Source of the DNA: Streptomyces sp. NBC_00259
GTDB taxonomy: Bacteria; Actinomycetota; Actinomycetes; Streptomycetales; Streptomycetaceae
Assembly (NCBI RefSeq): GCF_036181745.1
Contig: NZ_CP108080.1
Location: forward strand, 1,550,001 to 1,614,000
Length of the DNA: 64,000 bases
Direction of reading: 5' to 3'
A model generated the notes under the pieces. It did not search any database. It was not told the DNA's origin and saw only the letters and a list, made by a program, of their open reading frames with translations. The translations under genes and the position numbers were made by a program. Positions 8,945 to 18,100 of this stretch are shown here, piece by piece (the first letter of the stretch is position 1; each line of letters begins with the position of its first letter).

Positions 8945-11033
8945 AGACCGTATACGGATGCTGGGCACCAAGGACTCGTTCCCGCCTGTCCGCTACGGTC
9001 GCCATCAGCTCGATCGCCACGCTCACATCTCCGAGGGCCGCCCGGATTTGCGCATACAACGTCTGTGCCGAGAGCGTGACGGGATAGTCGGGGCCGTAAC
9101 GCTGCGGGTACTCCTCGGCAAGCAGGTGAGCGTCTTCGACGGCCGCCTCGAAGCGGCCCAGCCTGTACAAGGCATTGGCGTGGTTAAGCCGTGCTTTCAG
9201 GGTGATGGTGTGGTCAGATCCCAGTTCCAGGGCGCACTCCTGGGAAAGTGGCAGCGCCGTGCCGTCGATCTCGGTCGCGAGGTCGGAGGCAGGCACGATC
9301 TCAAGCAGGGCGCCTCGCGAACTCAGGGTGAGCGGGTGCACGGGACCGAGTGTCCGCCGCCGACCTTCTACGGCCCGCCGTAGAAGCGCCACGCTCTCCG
9401 GAACGCGGCTTAGCGTGTTCAGTGGCCGGCTGGTTGCGTCGTAGCTGTCCAGGGTGTCGGGGTCATCGGGTCCGAAGAGTCGCTCACGGTCCGCGAGGAC
9501 GCGGCTATGGAGGGCCGCGGACTCTTCGAAACGACCAAGGCGAAACAGCGTCCGGCCGGCTCGCGCAAGCGCAGAAAGCACCAGGCGGTGCTCCGGTCCA
9601 AGCACTGGTTCCGTGACGGCCGCAGCCTCGGAGGCCAACTCCCAGGCGGACAGGTAGTCGGCGGTACGGTGGAGCGCGATGGCCAGCCGTACAGCGACGT
9701 CCAGAGCCTCCGCCACCACCGACACCTCCGTGGCATGCCGAAGCAGGGCGAGAACGTGGGGTGAGAGGAGTCGTAGGCGCAGATCCTGCGGACCTCGCTC
9801 CGGGATGGCGGGAATGACCGCATCGAGCAGTCGGACCGCTGTGCTTGAGACATGAGTGGCCTGCTCGGGTGGCGTGCCCGCTGCCACGCTGGCGAGCAGC
9901 ACGCCGTGGGTCTGTACGCACCGCACGCCGATGTCGACCAATGTGGTGAGGGACTGGTCGAGCAGTCCCCGCAGCGCGCTTTCGGCCCGTGATCGCGGGA
10001 GGACGCCGTTGAGTTCCGAGCTGTTCAAGAGTGTGAGCGGCAGCGGATCAGAGCCGTAGCAGGCCAGCAATCGGAGCAGAGCGGTCGACTCGGGCAACCC
10101 TTGGGCGGCAAGCGCGTCGAGAGACAGCTGCCAGGTTTGGCTGACCAACTGCCTGGATCCCTTGTCGGTCAGCGCGGCAGCTCCCCGGTCGATGAGGTCG
10201 ACGCGCTCGTGCCCGACAAGGTGGCGGCCGTATTTCGCCATCGTCCACGGGTCGATCACCTGCTGGGCGAGGAAGCCGCCCGCAAGCGTGAGCGCCAAGG
10301 GAAGCCGTCCCAGTCGGTCTGCGATCTCGGAAGCCTCCTCAACCGTTCCCGTTTCTGGCGCGAGGTCGTACAGCACCTGGGCAGCTGCATCGCGCGGCAG
10401 TACACCGACGTGGTGCAGCTCAGCATGTGGCCACCAGCGGGCTGCCGCTTGACGGGTGGTGACCAGAACGGTGCCACGTGGGCTGGTGCGAAGCCAACTG
10501 CCGTCCTGCAAGATCGCGGGGTCGTCGGCATTGTCCAGCACCAGCAGCCAGGGTTCCGCGGACCGGTCGAGCCGTTCCCACACCAGATCAGCGGGAGCCC
10601 GCAAACCGTTTCGCGCAGCAAGCAGCTCGCCTTCTGTCGCCCCTCGATCGGCGGCGACGGCGAGCATGCCGCTGCGCAGCGTGGTGCGGTCGGCGGCGTT
10701 GACCCACAGGCCGGCCCGGCTGCTTTCGGCCGTGGCGCGCTGGAAGAGCGTGATGGCGACCGCGGTCTTGCCGCAGCCGCCCATGCCGTGAAGCACGTAG
10801 ACCTGATTGAAGACGTCTGACGCTACTGCCGCCTGAAGGTGCTCCATCAGTTCCGTACGGTCGCGGAGGACTGCCGGCGCGCGGCCACCTGTCGGCCGAC
10901 GCACTGATTCGGTGCTGACCCAAGTCTCAGCGCTCGCATCGCCGTGGTGGTGGTGCTCGACGATGTGCTGGTCACCGGACGCCTGATAGACACGACCGTG
11001 ACCATCGGCGCGTCCATCCATCGCGTCGCTCAT
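8877..11033 (-). CDS. STAND (NB-ARC) ATPase with TPR repeats and N-terminal amyloid-like motif
   Basis: A 718-residue NLR-like protein. Residues 12-26 read HGRVYQASGDQHIVE, a Gln/Gly-rich short motif followed by a His run. The NB-ARC domain starts with LRDRTELMEHL. Walker A is GMGGCGKT (83-90), Walker B WLLVLDNADD, then GTVLVTTRQAA and LPLALTLAGGFLAQQ. The C-terminal half consists of tetratricopeptide repeats of the NB-ARC/TPR_10 type (LGPEHRLVLSALARAGRTLF; FGPDDPDTLDS; LGPVHPLTLSSRG; LGAQHPYTVF). The ATG at 11033 overlaps the stop of the upstream gene by 4 bases. The family acts as ligand-triggered switch proteins in signalling or immunity. The ligand is unknown. Confidence 0.88.
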   Translation of the reverse strand: MSDAMDGRADGHGRVYQASGDQHIVEHHHHGDASAETWVSTESVRRPTGGRAPAVLRDRTELMEHLQAAVASDVFNQVYVLHGMGGCGKTAVAITLFQRATAESSRAGLWVNAADRTTLRSGMLAVAADRGATEGELLAARNGLRAPADLVWERLDRSAEPWLLVLDNADDPAILQDGSWLRTSPRGTVLVTTRQAAARWWPHAELHHVGVLPRDAAAQVLYDLAPETGTVEEASEIADRLGRLPLALTLAGGFLAQQVIDPWTMAKYGRHLVGHERVDLIDRGAAALTDKGSRQLVSQTWQLSLDALAAQGLPESTALLRLLACYGSDPLPLTLLNSSELNGVLPRSRAESALRGLLDQSLTTLVDIGVRCVQTHGVLLASVAAGTPPEQATHVSSTAVRLLDAVIPAIPERGPQDLRLRLLSPHVLALLRHATEVSVVAEALDVAVRLAIALHRTADYLSAWELASEAAAVTEPVLGPEHRLVLSALARAGRTLFRLGRFEESAALHSRVLADRERLFGPDDPDTLDSYDATSRPLNTLSRVPESVALLRRAVEGRRRTLGPVHPLTLSSRGALLEIVPASDLATEIDGTALPLSQECALELGSDHTITLKARLNHANALYRLGRFEAAVEDAHLLAEEYPQRYGPDYPVTLSAQTLYAQIRAALGDVSVAIELMATVADRRERVLGAQHPYTVFSRQCLEEFRARAAPQSSDEQP

Positions 11034-11440
11034 CGCTCGGTGACGTGCTGGTCGCGCCCCGCCTGATAGATCCTGGCGTGGCCGGAGGCGGTGGCTTGCT
11101 GCGCCACCGCTGGGGCCGTCGCCGCACGTGGGTCCAGCTCGTCCAGAAGAGTCCGCAGTTCTTCGGCCACCTCGGGTCGAGCTGTGAGCAAACGTCGGAT
11201 CCGTCCCTGCCACTCCGCCGCAAGTTCACGCTCAGTATCCGGGTCTCCGGTTGTGTGCGAAGCAAGCAGATCATCGTGGGCGGCATCGAGTTCTGCAGCC
11301 ACGGCCTCAACGCGCTCCGGGTGAAAGCGACGCCAAAGAGAGGTGATCCCCTCCCGGGTGCGTTGCCATGCGTCCGTAGCCATCAAGGTGACGATGGTCG
11401 TTCCCGCCGCACTCGCGAGCGCGGCAATCTCTGGCTCCAC
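11030..11440 (-). CDS. Small putative effector protein paired with the STAND gene
   Basis: About 136 residues from GTG 11440 (GGGGGAG just upstream). The N-terminus EPEIAALASAAGTTIVTLMA is a hydrophobic or amphipathic helix. The middle is charged and helical (ERVEAVAAELDAAHDDLLAS, RRLLTARPEVAEELRTLLDE). The last 15 residues are ARIYQAGRDQHVTER. That tail aligns with the N-terminal motif of the NB-ARC protein encoded by the next, overlapping gene (GHARIYQAGRDQHVTE against GHGRVYQASGDQHIVE, 10 of 16 identical). The arrangement suggests a membrane-active effector recruited by its STAND partner. A TAAAGT -10-like sequence at 11478-11483 supports this start, but a longer frame to 11620 exists. No enzymatic domain is recognised. 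Confidence 0.7.
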   Translation of the reverse strand: MEPEIAALASAAGTTIVTLMATDAWQRTREGITSLWRRFHPERVEAVAAELDAAHDDLLASHTTGDPDTERELAAEWQGRIRRLLTARPEVAEELRTLLDELDPRAATAPAVAQQATASGHARIYQAGRDQHVTER

Positions 11441-11994
11441 AGCTCCCCCGACGAGTCCAGGAACACCAACTTCCCTTACTTTAAAGCACGTTCCGATCGG
11501 CCTGACGGCTTTTCCGCTGCGCGCCATGGTCCACATGCGGACGGCTTGACGTGCCTGGGCACCTTCGGTCGCGGGCAGTCGCCGAGTGCCACGACCGGTT
11601 GATACGTGGCATTCAGACAATCGCTCCGAAGCCGAGTTCGCTCTGACACACGATCCACGTCCTGGGAGCCAAGCGGGGTGCCAAACGAGGCGTCACGGTG
11701 CGGCTCCCGTGGTCGGCCACGGGCGCCGACACCACGATCCCCGTGGCCGGACGGCCACGCTCCGCATCGTTCCTGAGGCTGCTCTTACCTCATCCTTAAA
11801 GCGACCATAAGGATCGGCATCCCCCCGTCCCAGCAGGCGATTTCGCGGTTTCGAGGGGCTAGCTTTCTGATCGCCGGGGCGGGGTTCGAGCGTCGGTGCT
11901 GCTGACGCTTCGGGGGGCTGCGCCGCCGGAGCGGGCCCCGTGCCCCGGTCTTCCGTCCCCCTCATATGTGCCGTTGCTGAAGGAGATCGTCACC
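11441..11994. promoter_or_regulatory. 554-bp intergenic region with an ATCCTTA-N9-TAAGGAT dyad
   Basis: The region separates the STAND pair (leftward) from the LPMO gene (rightward). It holds a candidate -10 for the leftward unit (TAAAGT, 11478-11483) and a perfect 7-bp inverted repeat, ATCCTTA at 11792-11798 and TAAGGAT at 11808-11814, about 180 bp before the LPMO start. The dyad could be an operator. I see no CebR- or DasR-type palindrome. No convincing gene is contained in it. Confidence 0.35.
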
Positions 11995-13011
11995 ATGACC
12001 GCTCGCCGTAGGGCCGCCACCGTCGCCACGCTCGGGATCGCCCCGCTCGCGCTGGCCGGGCTCGCCGCATCGCCGGCCGTTGCGCACGGGTCGATGACGG
12101 ATCCGGTGAGCCGGGTGTCCGCGTGCTACGCGGAGGGGCCGGAGAGCCCGCAGTCGGCGGCGTGCAAGGCGGCGGTCGAGGCCAGTGGGGCGCAGGCGTT
12201 CTACGACTGGAACGAGGTCAACATCGCCAACGCCGCGGGCAACCACAAGTCGTTGATCCCGGACGGCAAGCTGTGCAGCGCGAACCGGGACAAGTACAAG
12301 GGCCTGGATCTGCCGCGCGCGGACTGGCCGGCGTCGAAGCTCGGGGCCGGCAACCACACGTTCCACTACAAGGGGACCGCCCCGCACAAGGGCTCGTTCG
12401 AGCTGTACATCACCAAGGAGGGGTACGACCCGTCGAAGCCGCTGAAGTGGTCGGACCTGGAGGCGCAGCCGTTCGCCAAGGTCACGGACCCGAAGTTGGT
12501 GAACGGTGAGTACGTCTTCGACGGCACCGTGCCGAGCAGGTCCGGGCGGCATCTGATCTACTCGATCTGGCAGCGCTCGGACTCCCCCGAGGCGTTCTAC
12601 ACCTGCTCGGACGTGGTCTTCGGCCAGGACAACGGCGGTTCCACGCCAGGCGGTTCGGAGCCGGCGCCGGTCGCGTCCGCGCCGTCCGAAGGGCAGATCG
12701 AGGAGGGCGCCGACAACTCCACGGTCGACCACGGCGGTCACGGTGGTGACGACCACTCCGAGGCTCCTTCGACCTCCACGGACGACGACACCGGCACCGA
12801 CACCGGCACCCCGGAGACCGCGGCACAGCCGGAGACCAAGGGCGAGACCGCTTCCGGCAACACCCCTCAGGCCAACGGCGTCGGTGAGAACCTGGCCGAG
12901 ACCGGCGGTGACGGGAACACCTCGTACGTCGCCATCGGCGGTGCCGCGGTGCTCGCGGCCGGTGCGGCCGTGATGTTCGCGACGACGCGCCGCAAGGCCC
13001 TGCGCCGCTGA
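11995..13011 (+). CDS. AA10 lytic polysaccharide monooxygenase with LAETG cell-wall anchor
   Basis: A 338-residue secreted protein. The signal peptide ends AAASPAVA-type (LAASPAVA) and cleavage exposes His31 (HGSMTDPVSR), the first ligand of the copper histidine brace. The second brace His is His131 in GTAPHKGSFELYITKEGYDP. The core extends to about residue 215 (YTCSDVVFG) and matches chitin/cellulose-active AA10 enzymes. It is followed by a His/Asp-rich linker (STVDHGGHGGDDHSEA) and a Thr/Glu-rich stretch. At residues 300-304 is LAETG, then a membrane segment (YVAIGGAAVLAAGAAVMFA) and RRKALRR. That is a class E sortase signal, so the enzyme is probably wall-anchored. The start has AAGGAG 10 bases upstream. 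Confidence 0.93.
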   Translation: MTARRRAATVATLGIAPLALAGLAASPAVAHGSMTDPVSRVSACYAEGPESPQSAACKAAVEASGAQAFYDWNEVNIANAAGNHKSLIPDGKLCSANRDKYKGLDLPRADWPASKLGAGNHTFHYKGTAPHKGSFELYITKEGYDPSKPLKWSDLEAQPFAKVTDPKLVNGEYVFDGTVPSRSGRHLIYSIWQRSDSPEAFYTCSDVVFGQDNGGSTPGGSEPAPVASAPSEGQIEEGADNSTVDHGGHGGDDHSEAPSTSTDDDTGTDTGTPETAAQPETKGETASGNTPQANGVGENLAETGGDGNTSYVAIGGAAVLAAGAAVMFATTRRKALRR

Positions 13012-13036
13012 GCCGAAGTCGCTGAGCCTGTGCGAG

Positions 13037-13072
13037 GGGCGCCGCCGCGGACTGCACACCGCGGCGGCGCCC
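13037..13072. terminator. Bidirectional hairpin between LPMO and lipase genes
   Basis: GGGCGCCGCCGCGG and CCGCGGCGGCGCCC form a perfect 14-bp stem with an 8-nt loop. It lies between two convergent stop codons (13011 and 13088). Confidence 0.85.
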
Positions 13073-13087
13073 TTCCCCGTCACCTCG

Positions 13088-13948
13088 TCAGTCGAAGACC
13101 GACGCACACGTCGTCGGAGTGGCGCGCGCCGGGTCCAGCGCGTTGGCCACCTCGTGGTACGCGATCCGGTCGAACAGCCCTATCGCCACATGCTCCGAGA
13201 AGTCGATGGCGCACAGGTCCTGGACCGTCACGTTCCGGACGTCCGGCCCGCTGAGGAACGCGGAGCGGTACGGGGTGACGACCTCGTCGTACTTGGTGGC
13301 GATCACGGTGTAGCGCACGCCCGGGACCGTGTCCCCGCCCTGGTTCAGCTTGGTGAGGAACGCGGAGCCGGCCATCTGGTCCGCGAGGCCGGGCGTGTTC
13401 GAGCTGATCAGGTCCGCCACGCCCGGGAAGTACTTGAGCAGGCCGGTGAGCCCGTTCAGCGTCGTGCCGTGGTTGTCGGGTGCGAGGCCGATGAGGGCGT
13501 TCACCTTGTCCGCGCCGCCGAGGAACTTGAGGTAGTGGCGCGGCATCATGCCGCCCTGCGAGTGGCCGACGAGATCGGCCTCGCTCGCCCCGGTCGCGGC
13601 GAGGACCCTGTCGACGTACGCGTCGAGCTGCTCGGCCGACTTGTCGATGGGGCCGAGGCCGTAGAAGAACGGGACGCCGGGCAGTTGGCCGTAGTCGAGC
13701 GAGAAGACGCAGTAGCCGCGCTTGACCAGGTACGGAGCCAGGGCGAGCCAGTTGTCCACGGAGTTCCCGAAGGTGCCGTGGACGAGTATCACCGGGCGGG
13801 GGTGGGCGGAGGACGGCTTGCAGGAGTAGTTGTTCCAGCCGCTCGTGGGGGCGGCGGCTGCGTTGGCGGTGGCGGCCGGCGCGAGGCCGATCGCCACCGC
13901 CAACAGGGCGGCGGTCAGTGGTCTGAGGGCACGCTTCCAGGACAGCAT
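13088..13948 (-). CDS. Secreted lipase/esterase (alpha/beta hydrolase, lipase class 2 type)
   Basis: A 286-residue protein starting at ATG 13948 with an AAGGAG site 8 bases upstream. The signal peptide is KRALRPLTAALLAVAIGLAP, with cleavage near ANAAAA. VILVHGTFGNSVDNW provides the oxyanion hole and DLVGHSQGGMMPRHYL the nucleophilic elbow (GHSQG). The later Asp and His of the triad are plausibly in YDEVVTPY and CAIDFSEHVAIG. It belongs with the Streptomyces extracellular lipases of the EstA/lipase class 2 family, acting on acylglycerols. It is convergent with the LPMO gene and shares its hairpin. Confidence 0.9.
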   Translation of the reverse strand: MLSWKRALRPLTAALLAVAIGLAPAATANAAAAPTSGWNNYSCKPSSAHPRPVILVHGTFGNSVDNWLALAPYLVKRGYCVFSLDYGQLPGVPFFYGLGPIDKSAEQLDAYVDRVLAATGASEADLVGHSQGGMMPRHYLKFLGGADKVNALIGLAPDNHGTTLNGLTGLLKYFPGVADLISSNTPGLADQMAGSAFLTKLNQGGDTVPGVRYTVIATKYDEVVTPYRSAFLSGPDVRNVTVQDLCAIDFSEHVAIGLFDRIAYHEVANALDPARATPTTCASVFD

Positions 13949-14166
13949 CGTGCGTTCTCCTTGCGGCTCAAGGGAAATGCGAGGCTGATATGGGGATGTG
14001 GGGATTCGCCCTGCGGCCCGGACCACAAGTAGAACAGCTGTGCTCATGTCAACGTACGCACGAGTAACCAAGACTGGGAAGTTACGCGTCGGTAAAAACT
14101 GAAACAGCGTCAAGATCCGTGATGGAGCGGTTACTCACGGACATCCCGATCATCCGCTCCCGGGCG

Positions 14167-15186
14167 TTACGCGGCGAGCGAGCCCGGAATGACCGCCCGT
14201 GGGCCGTACTTGGCGCGGGCCCGGTCGGCCACCGCCTCCAGGCGGCGGGCCTTCTCGTCGGCCGGGTCGAAGGTGAGCTGGTGTGCTGCCCGCTCGGCGG
14301 GGACCAGCCCTTCGGCGCGCAGTGCGAGGGCGCGCACCCGGGCGCGCTGCAGGCCGAGCGCGTCCAGCAGCCGGTACGCGGCGCCGGTGAGCGCCGCGGA
14401 GTGGGCGGTCGGCTCGGCCAGGGCACGGGACTTGGTGGTCGTGGTGCGGTCGGCGTAGCGCACGGTGAGCGTCAGGGAACGGCACACCTGGCCCTCGCCG
14501 CGCATCTGCGCGCCCAGTTCCCCGGCGAGCGAGAGCAGGGCGCGACGGTGCCGGTCACGGTCCAGCTCGTCGCGGGGAAAGGTGCGTTCGGCGGCGACGG
14601 AGCGGGCGGCCGCGTTCGGGACGACCCGGGTGCGGTCGATGCCGTGGGCCTTCTCGTACACCTCACGCCCGGCGCGGGCGCCGAGGATCCGCTGGAGTAC
14701 GGCGAGGGGTGCGGCGGCGACCCGGTCGACGGTGTCGAGCCCGTAGCCGCAGAGGGCGCGGGCCGTCGAGGGGCCGACACCGTGCAGTGCGGCGACCGGG
14801 CGCCCGGCGAGGAAATCCGCCACGTCGCCCACGACCAGTGTCGTGCCCGGCCCGGCCTCCCGCGCCGCCATCCGGGCGAGCAGCGGACTGGGCCCGGCCC
14901 CGATCACGCAGTCCACGCCGTACAGGGCGAGGGCCCGTACCCGTATCAGCGCGGCGAGCCCGGCGGCGTCCCGGCCGAAGTACCGCAGCGCGCCCCGCAC
15001 ATCGACGAGCGCGCCGTCCTGCCCGACCGCTTCCACGACCGGCGTGAACGCCGCGAGCAGCCCGAGCAGTCCCGCGTAGGCGGCCCCGTCGGGCGGACCT
15101 CCGCCGGCCCCCCGGAAGCGCACGTACAGAACGGTCGTCCCGGGCGGCCCCGGCCTGACCCGCTCGCCCCCGCGCTCCGTCGTCAT
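14167..15186 (-). CDS. Y-family polymerase homologue (ImuB-like, catalytic acids missing)
   Basis: A 339-residue protein whose middle contains the DinB-type helix-hairpin-helix (VAALHGVGPSTARALCGYGL) and little-finger region (TFPRDELDRDRHRRALLSLA). In an active Pol IV the palm reads VDMDAFF and SIDEAYLD. Here the aligned segments are VLYVRFRGAG and GQDGALVDV, so the first Asp and the catalytic Glu are absent. QLTFD near the C-terminus may be a beta-clamp motif. It overlaps the dnaE2 stop by 4 bases (ATGA), so the two form a mutasome-type cassette like ImuB-DnaE2, in which ImuB is a non-catalytic adaptor. The role in damage-induced mutagenesis is inferred. No ImuA-like RecA paralogue is adjacent. 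Confidence 0.85.
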   Translation of the reverse strand: MTTERGGERVRPGPPGTTVLYVRFRGAGGGPPDGAAYAGLLGLLAAFTPVVEAVGQDGALVDVRGALRYFGRDAAGLAALIRVRALALYGVDCVIGAGPSPLLARMAAREAGPGTTLVVGDVADFLAGRPVAALHGVGPSTARALCGYGLDTVDRVAAAPLAVLQRILGARAGREVYEKAHGIDRTRVVPNAAARSVAAERTFPRDELDRDRHRRALLSLAGELGAQMRGEGQVCRSLTLTVRYADRTTTTKSRALAEPTAHSAALTGAAYRLLDALGLQRARVRALALRAEGLVPAERAAHQLTFDPADEKARRLEAVADRARAKYGPRAVIPGSLAA

Positions 15187-18100
15187 CCCGCACTCCCCGG
15201 ACTCTGGTGCCACAACTTCCTTGCCGGCGCGGCCCCTTCGCCCGCGGGGCGGAGGTCCGCCCAGGCGTTCAGCTCGTAGCCGGTGGACATCCGGATGCTG
15301 CGGCCGGCGGCCGGAGCGGTGGGCTCGTCCGGGTCGGTCGTGGTGAGCCGCTCGGCCACCGCGTCCAGGCCGCCGGTGCGCCGGATCTCGATCAGGTCCG
15401 CGAGGTTCCACGCGGCGGAGCCGACCACGCTGAGGCTGCGCGGGCCGCGGCGCTGGACGACCCCGCGGACCAGCAACAGCCAGGAGTGGAAGACGGTGTG
15501 GGCGCACGCCTCGTGGCTGTCGTCGAAGAAGGCGAGGTCCACCAGGCCCGTGCCGTCGTCCAGGGTGGTGAAGACGACCCGCCGCCCGGAGCGGATCGGC
15601 GGGGTCTGGGTGGCCGCCTTGGCGCCCGCGACCAGCACCGTCGCACCGTGTTCGACATCGCGCAGCCGCCGCGCGGGGATCGCGCCGAGCTCGTCGAGGA
15701 AGGCGTGGTGGTCCGCCATCAGATGGCGGGACGCGTCCATGCCGAGGACGCCCAGCTCGGCGCTGAGCCGTTCGGCCTCGCTGAGGTCGGGCAGCCCGAC
15801 GGACGCGGTCCTGCGGCCGCCGCCGAGCGGGAGCTGGCCGCCGTGGGAGGCCAGGCCCCGCTGCGTACGGTGGAGTTCGGCGAGGTGCAGCAGCAGGTCG
15901 CGGCGGTTCCCGCCGAATTCGTCCAGCGCGCCGACCTGCGCGAGCCGTTCGGCGACCGGCCGCGCCGGCCGCGCCCGCTCCCAGAAGTCCAGCAGGGACG
16001 TATACGGCCGCCCCGCCTCGATCCGTGCCGCTTCCGTCTCGCTGATGCCATGAACATCGGCGAGCGCGAGCCGTATGCCCCACTTTTCGCCAGACACCAG
16101 TTCGATCTGATAGGCGACCGCCGACCGGTTCACATCCAGCGGAAGCACCGGCACTCCCCGCCGTCGCGCGTCCGCCAGCAGCAGCCGCTTCGGGTACATC
16201 CCGGGATCGTGCGTGAGCAGCCCGGCGTAGAAGGCCGCCGGATGGTGCGCCTTGAGCCACGCCGACTGGTATGTCGGTACGGCGAAGGCGACCGCGTGCG
16301 CCTTGCAGAAGCCGTACGAGCCGAACGCCTCGATGATCTCCCAGGCCCGCGCGATCACTTCGGCCGCGTACCCCTTCCGTTCCGCCTGCCGGGCGAACCA
16401 CACCTTGATCCGTTCCTGCGACTCCGGGTCGGAGAGCCCGCGGCGCACCCGGTCGGCCTCGTCCCTGCCGCAGCCGGTCAGGATGTTCACCATCTCGATG
16501 ATCTGCTCGTGGAAGACGACGACCCCGTACGTCTCCCCCAGCGGCCCGGCCAGGTCCGAGTGCGGGAAGCGGACCGGTGCCCGTCCGTGCCGGGCCTCGA
16601 TGAACGGCCGCACCATGTCCGCCGCGACCGGCCCCGGCCGGAACAGCGAGATGTCGACGACCAGATCGTGGAAGTTCGCGGGCTGCAGCCTGCCGACGAG
16701 ATCGCGCTGGCCCGGCGACTCGATCTGGAAGCAGCCGAGCGTCTCGGCGGAACGGACGAGCTGGTACGTCGCCGGGTCACCCGGCGGCACCTGCCCCGGG
16801 TCGTCCAGGTCGATCCGCTCACCCGTCGCCCGCGCGACCTCGGCGACGGCGTGCGCCATCGCGGACTGCATCCGCACGCCCAGCACGTCGAGTTTGAGCA
16901 GCCCGAGGTCCTCGACGTCGTCCTTGTCGAACTGAGACATGGGAAAGCCCTCACCGCTGGTCGGCATCACGGGCGTACGCCGCAGCAGCGAGGAGTCCGA
17001 GATGAGCACCCCGCAGGGGTGCATGGCGACACCGCGCGGCAGCGCGTCCAGCGCCTCGACCAGTTCCCACAGCCTGTGGTGTCCGCCCTTCTCCTTCGCC
17101 ACCTCGCGCAGTTCGGGCAGTTCCTCCATCGCCGCGCGGGCGTCGCGGGCCCGGATGTGCGGGAAGGCCTTGGCGAGCCGGTCGATCTCGGCCGGGTCCA
17201 TGCTCAGCGCGGCGCCCACGTCCCGGATCGCGTGCCGCACCCGGTAGGTCTCGGGCATGGCGACGGTCGCGACCCGCTCCTCGCCGAAGCGGTCGATGAT
17301 CGCGCGATAGACCTCCAGCCGGCGTGCGGACTCGACGTCGATGTCGATGTCGGGCAGCGCGAACCGGCGCTTGGACAGGAAGCGCTCCATCAGCAGACGC
17401 TGCTCGACCGGGTCGGCGTGCGCGATGCCGAGCAGATGGTTGACCAGGGAGCCGGCGCCGGAGCCGCGCGCGGCGACCCGGATGCCCATGTCCCTTGTGT
17501 CGTCGACGACCTGAGCGACCGTCAGGAAGTAGGTGGCGTTTCCGTGGAAGTCGATGATGTCCAGCTCGGAGCGCATCCGCTCCCAGTACTCCCGGGCGTC
17601 GGGCCTCCGGTCGTAGCCGCGCAGCACCATGCCGGCGGCGGCGCGGGAGGCGAGGACGCGCTGGGCGGTGCGCCGGCCGGCACCGACGAGACGCGGCTCC
17701 GGGTAGTAGGCGTAGCCCATGCCCAGGCCGTCCCCCGGGTCGACGAGACACTCGGCGGCGGTCTCCTCGGTGACGGCGAGCAGCCGGTGCGCGGCGTCAC
17801 GCCGCAGACCGGCGGCCTCGACGACCCGCTCGGCCGTACGGGACATGTCGTCCGCGCCCTTGAGCCAGCGCTCACCGCTGTCGAGCCCCCTGGACGGGTC
17901 GACGGGAACGAGCCTGCGGGCCGCGTCCAGGACATCGGCGACGGGGCCCTGATCCGGGTCGGCGTACCGCACGGCGTTGCTGAGCACGGCCCGTACGCCC
18001 TGCTCGGCGGCGAAGCCGACGGTACGGGCGGCGAGCCGCAGCGAGCCGGGGCCGGTGCCCCCGGTCCCGTGGTGCACGGCTTCGAGACGCAGCGCGTCGC

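Noticed and set aside
10978..11033. Histidine run (HHHH) in the STAND protein as a metal site
   Set aside because: It is a short run beside the amyloid-like motif with no further ligands; no basis for a metal claim.
11441..11620. N-terminal extension of the small effector-like protein to an ATG at 11620
   Set aside because: It would place a -10-like TAAAGT inside the coding sequence and adds low-similarity basic residues; the GTG at 11440 has a ribosome site and a family-like start.
15187..16401. Upstream extension of the Y-family polymerase frame inside dnaE2
   Set aside because: It is antiparallel-free frame read-through of dnaE2 codons; the ATG at 15186 with ATGA overlap is the natural start.
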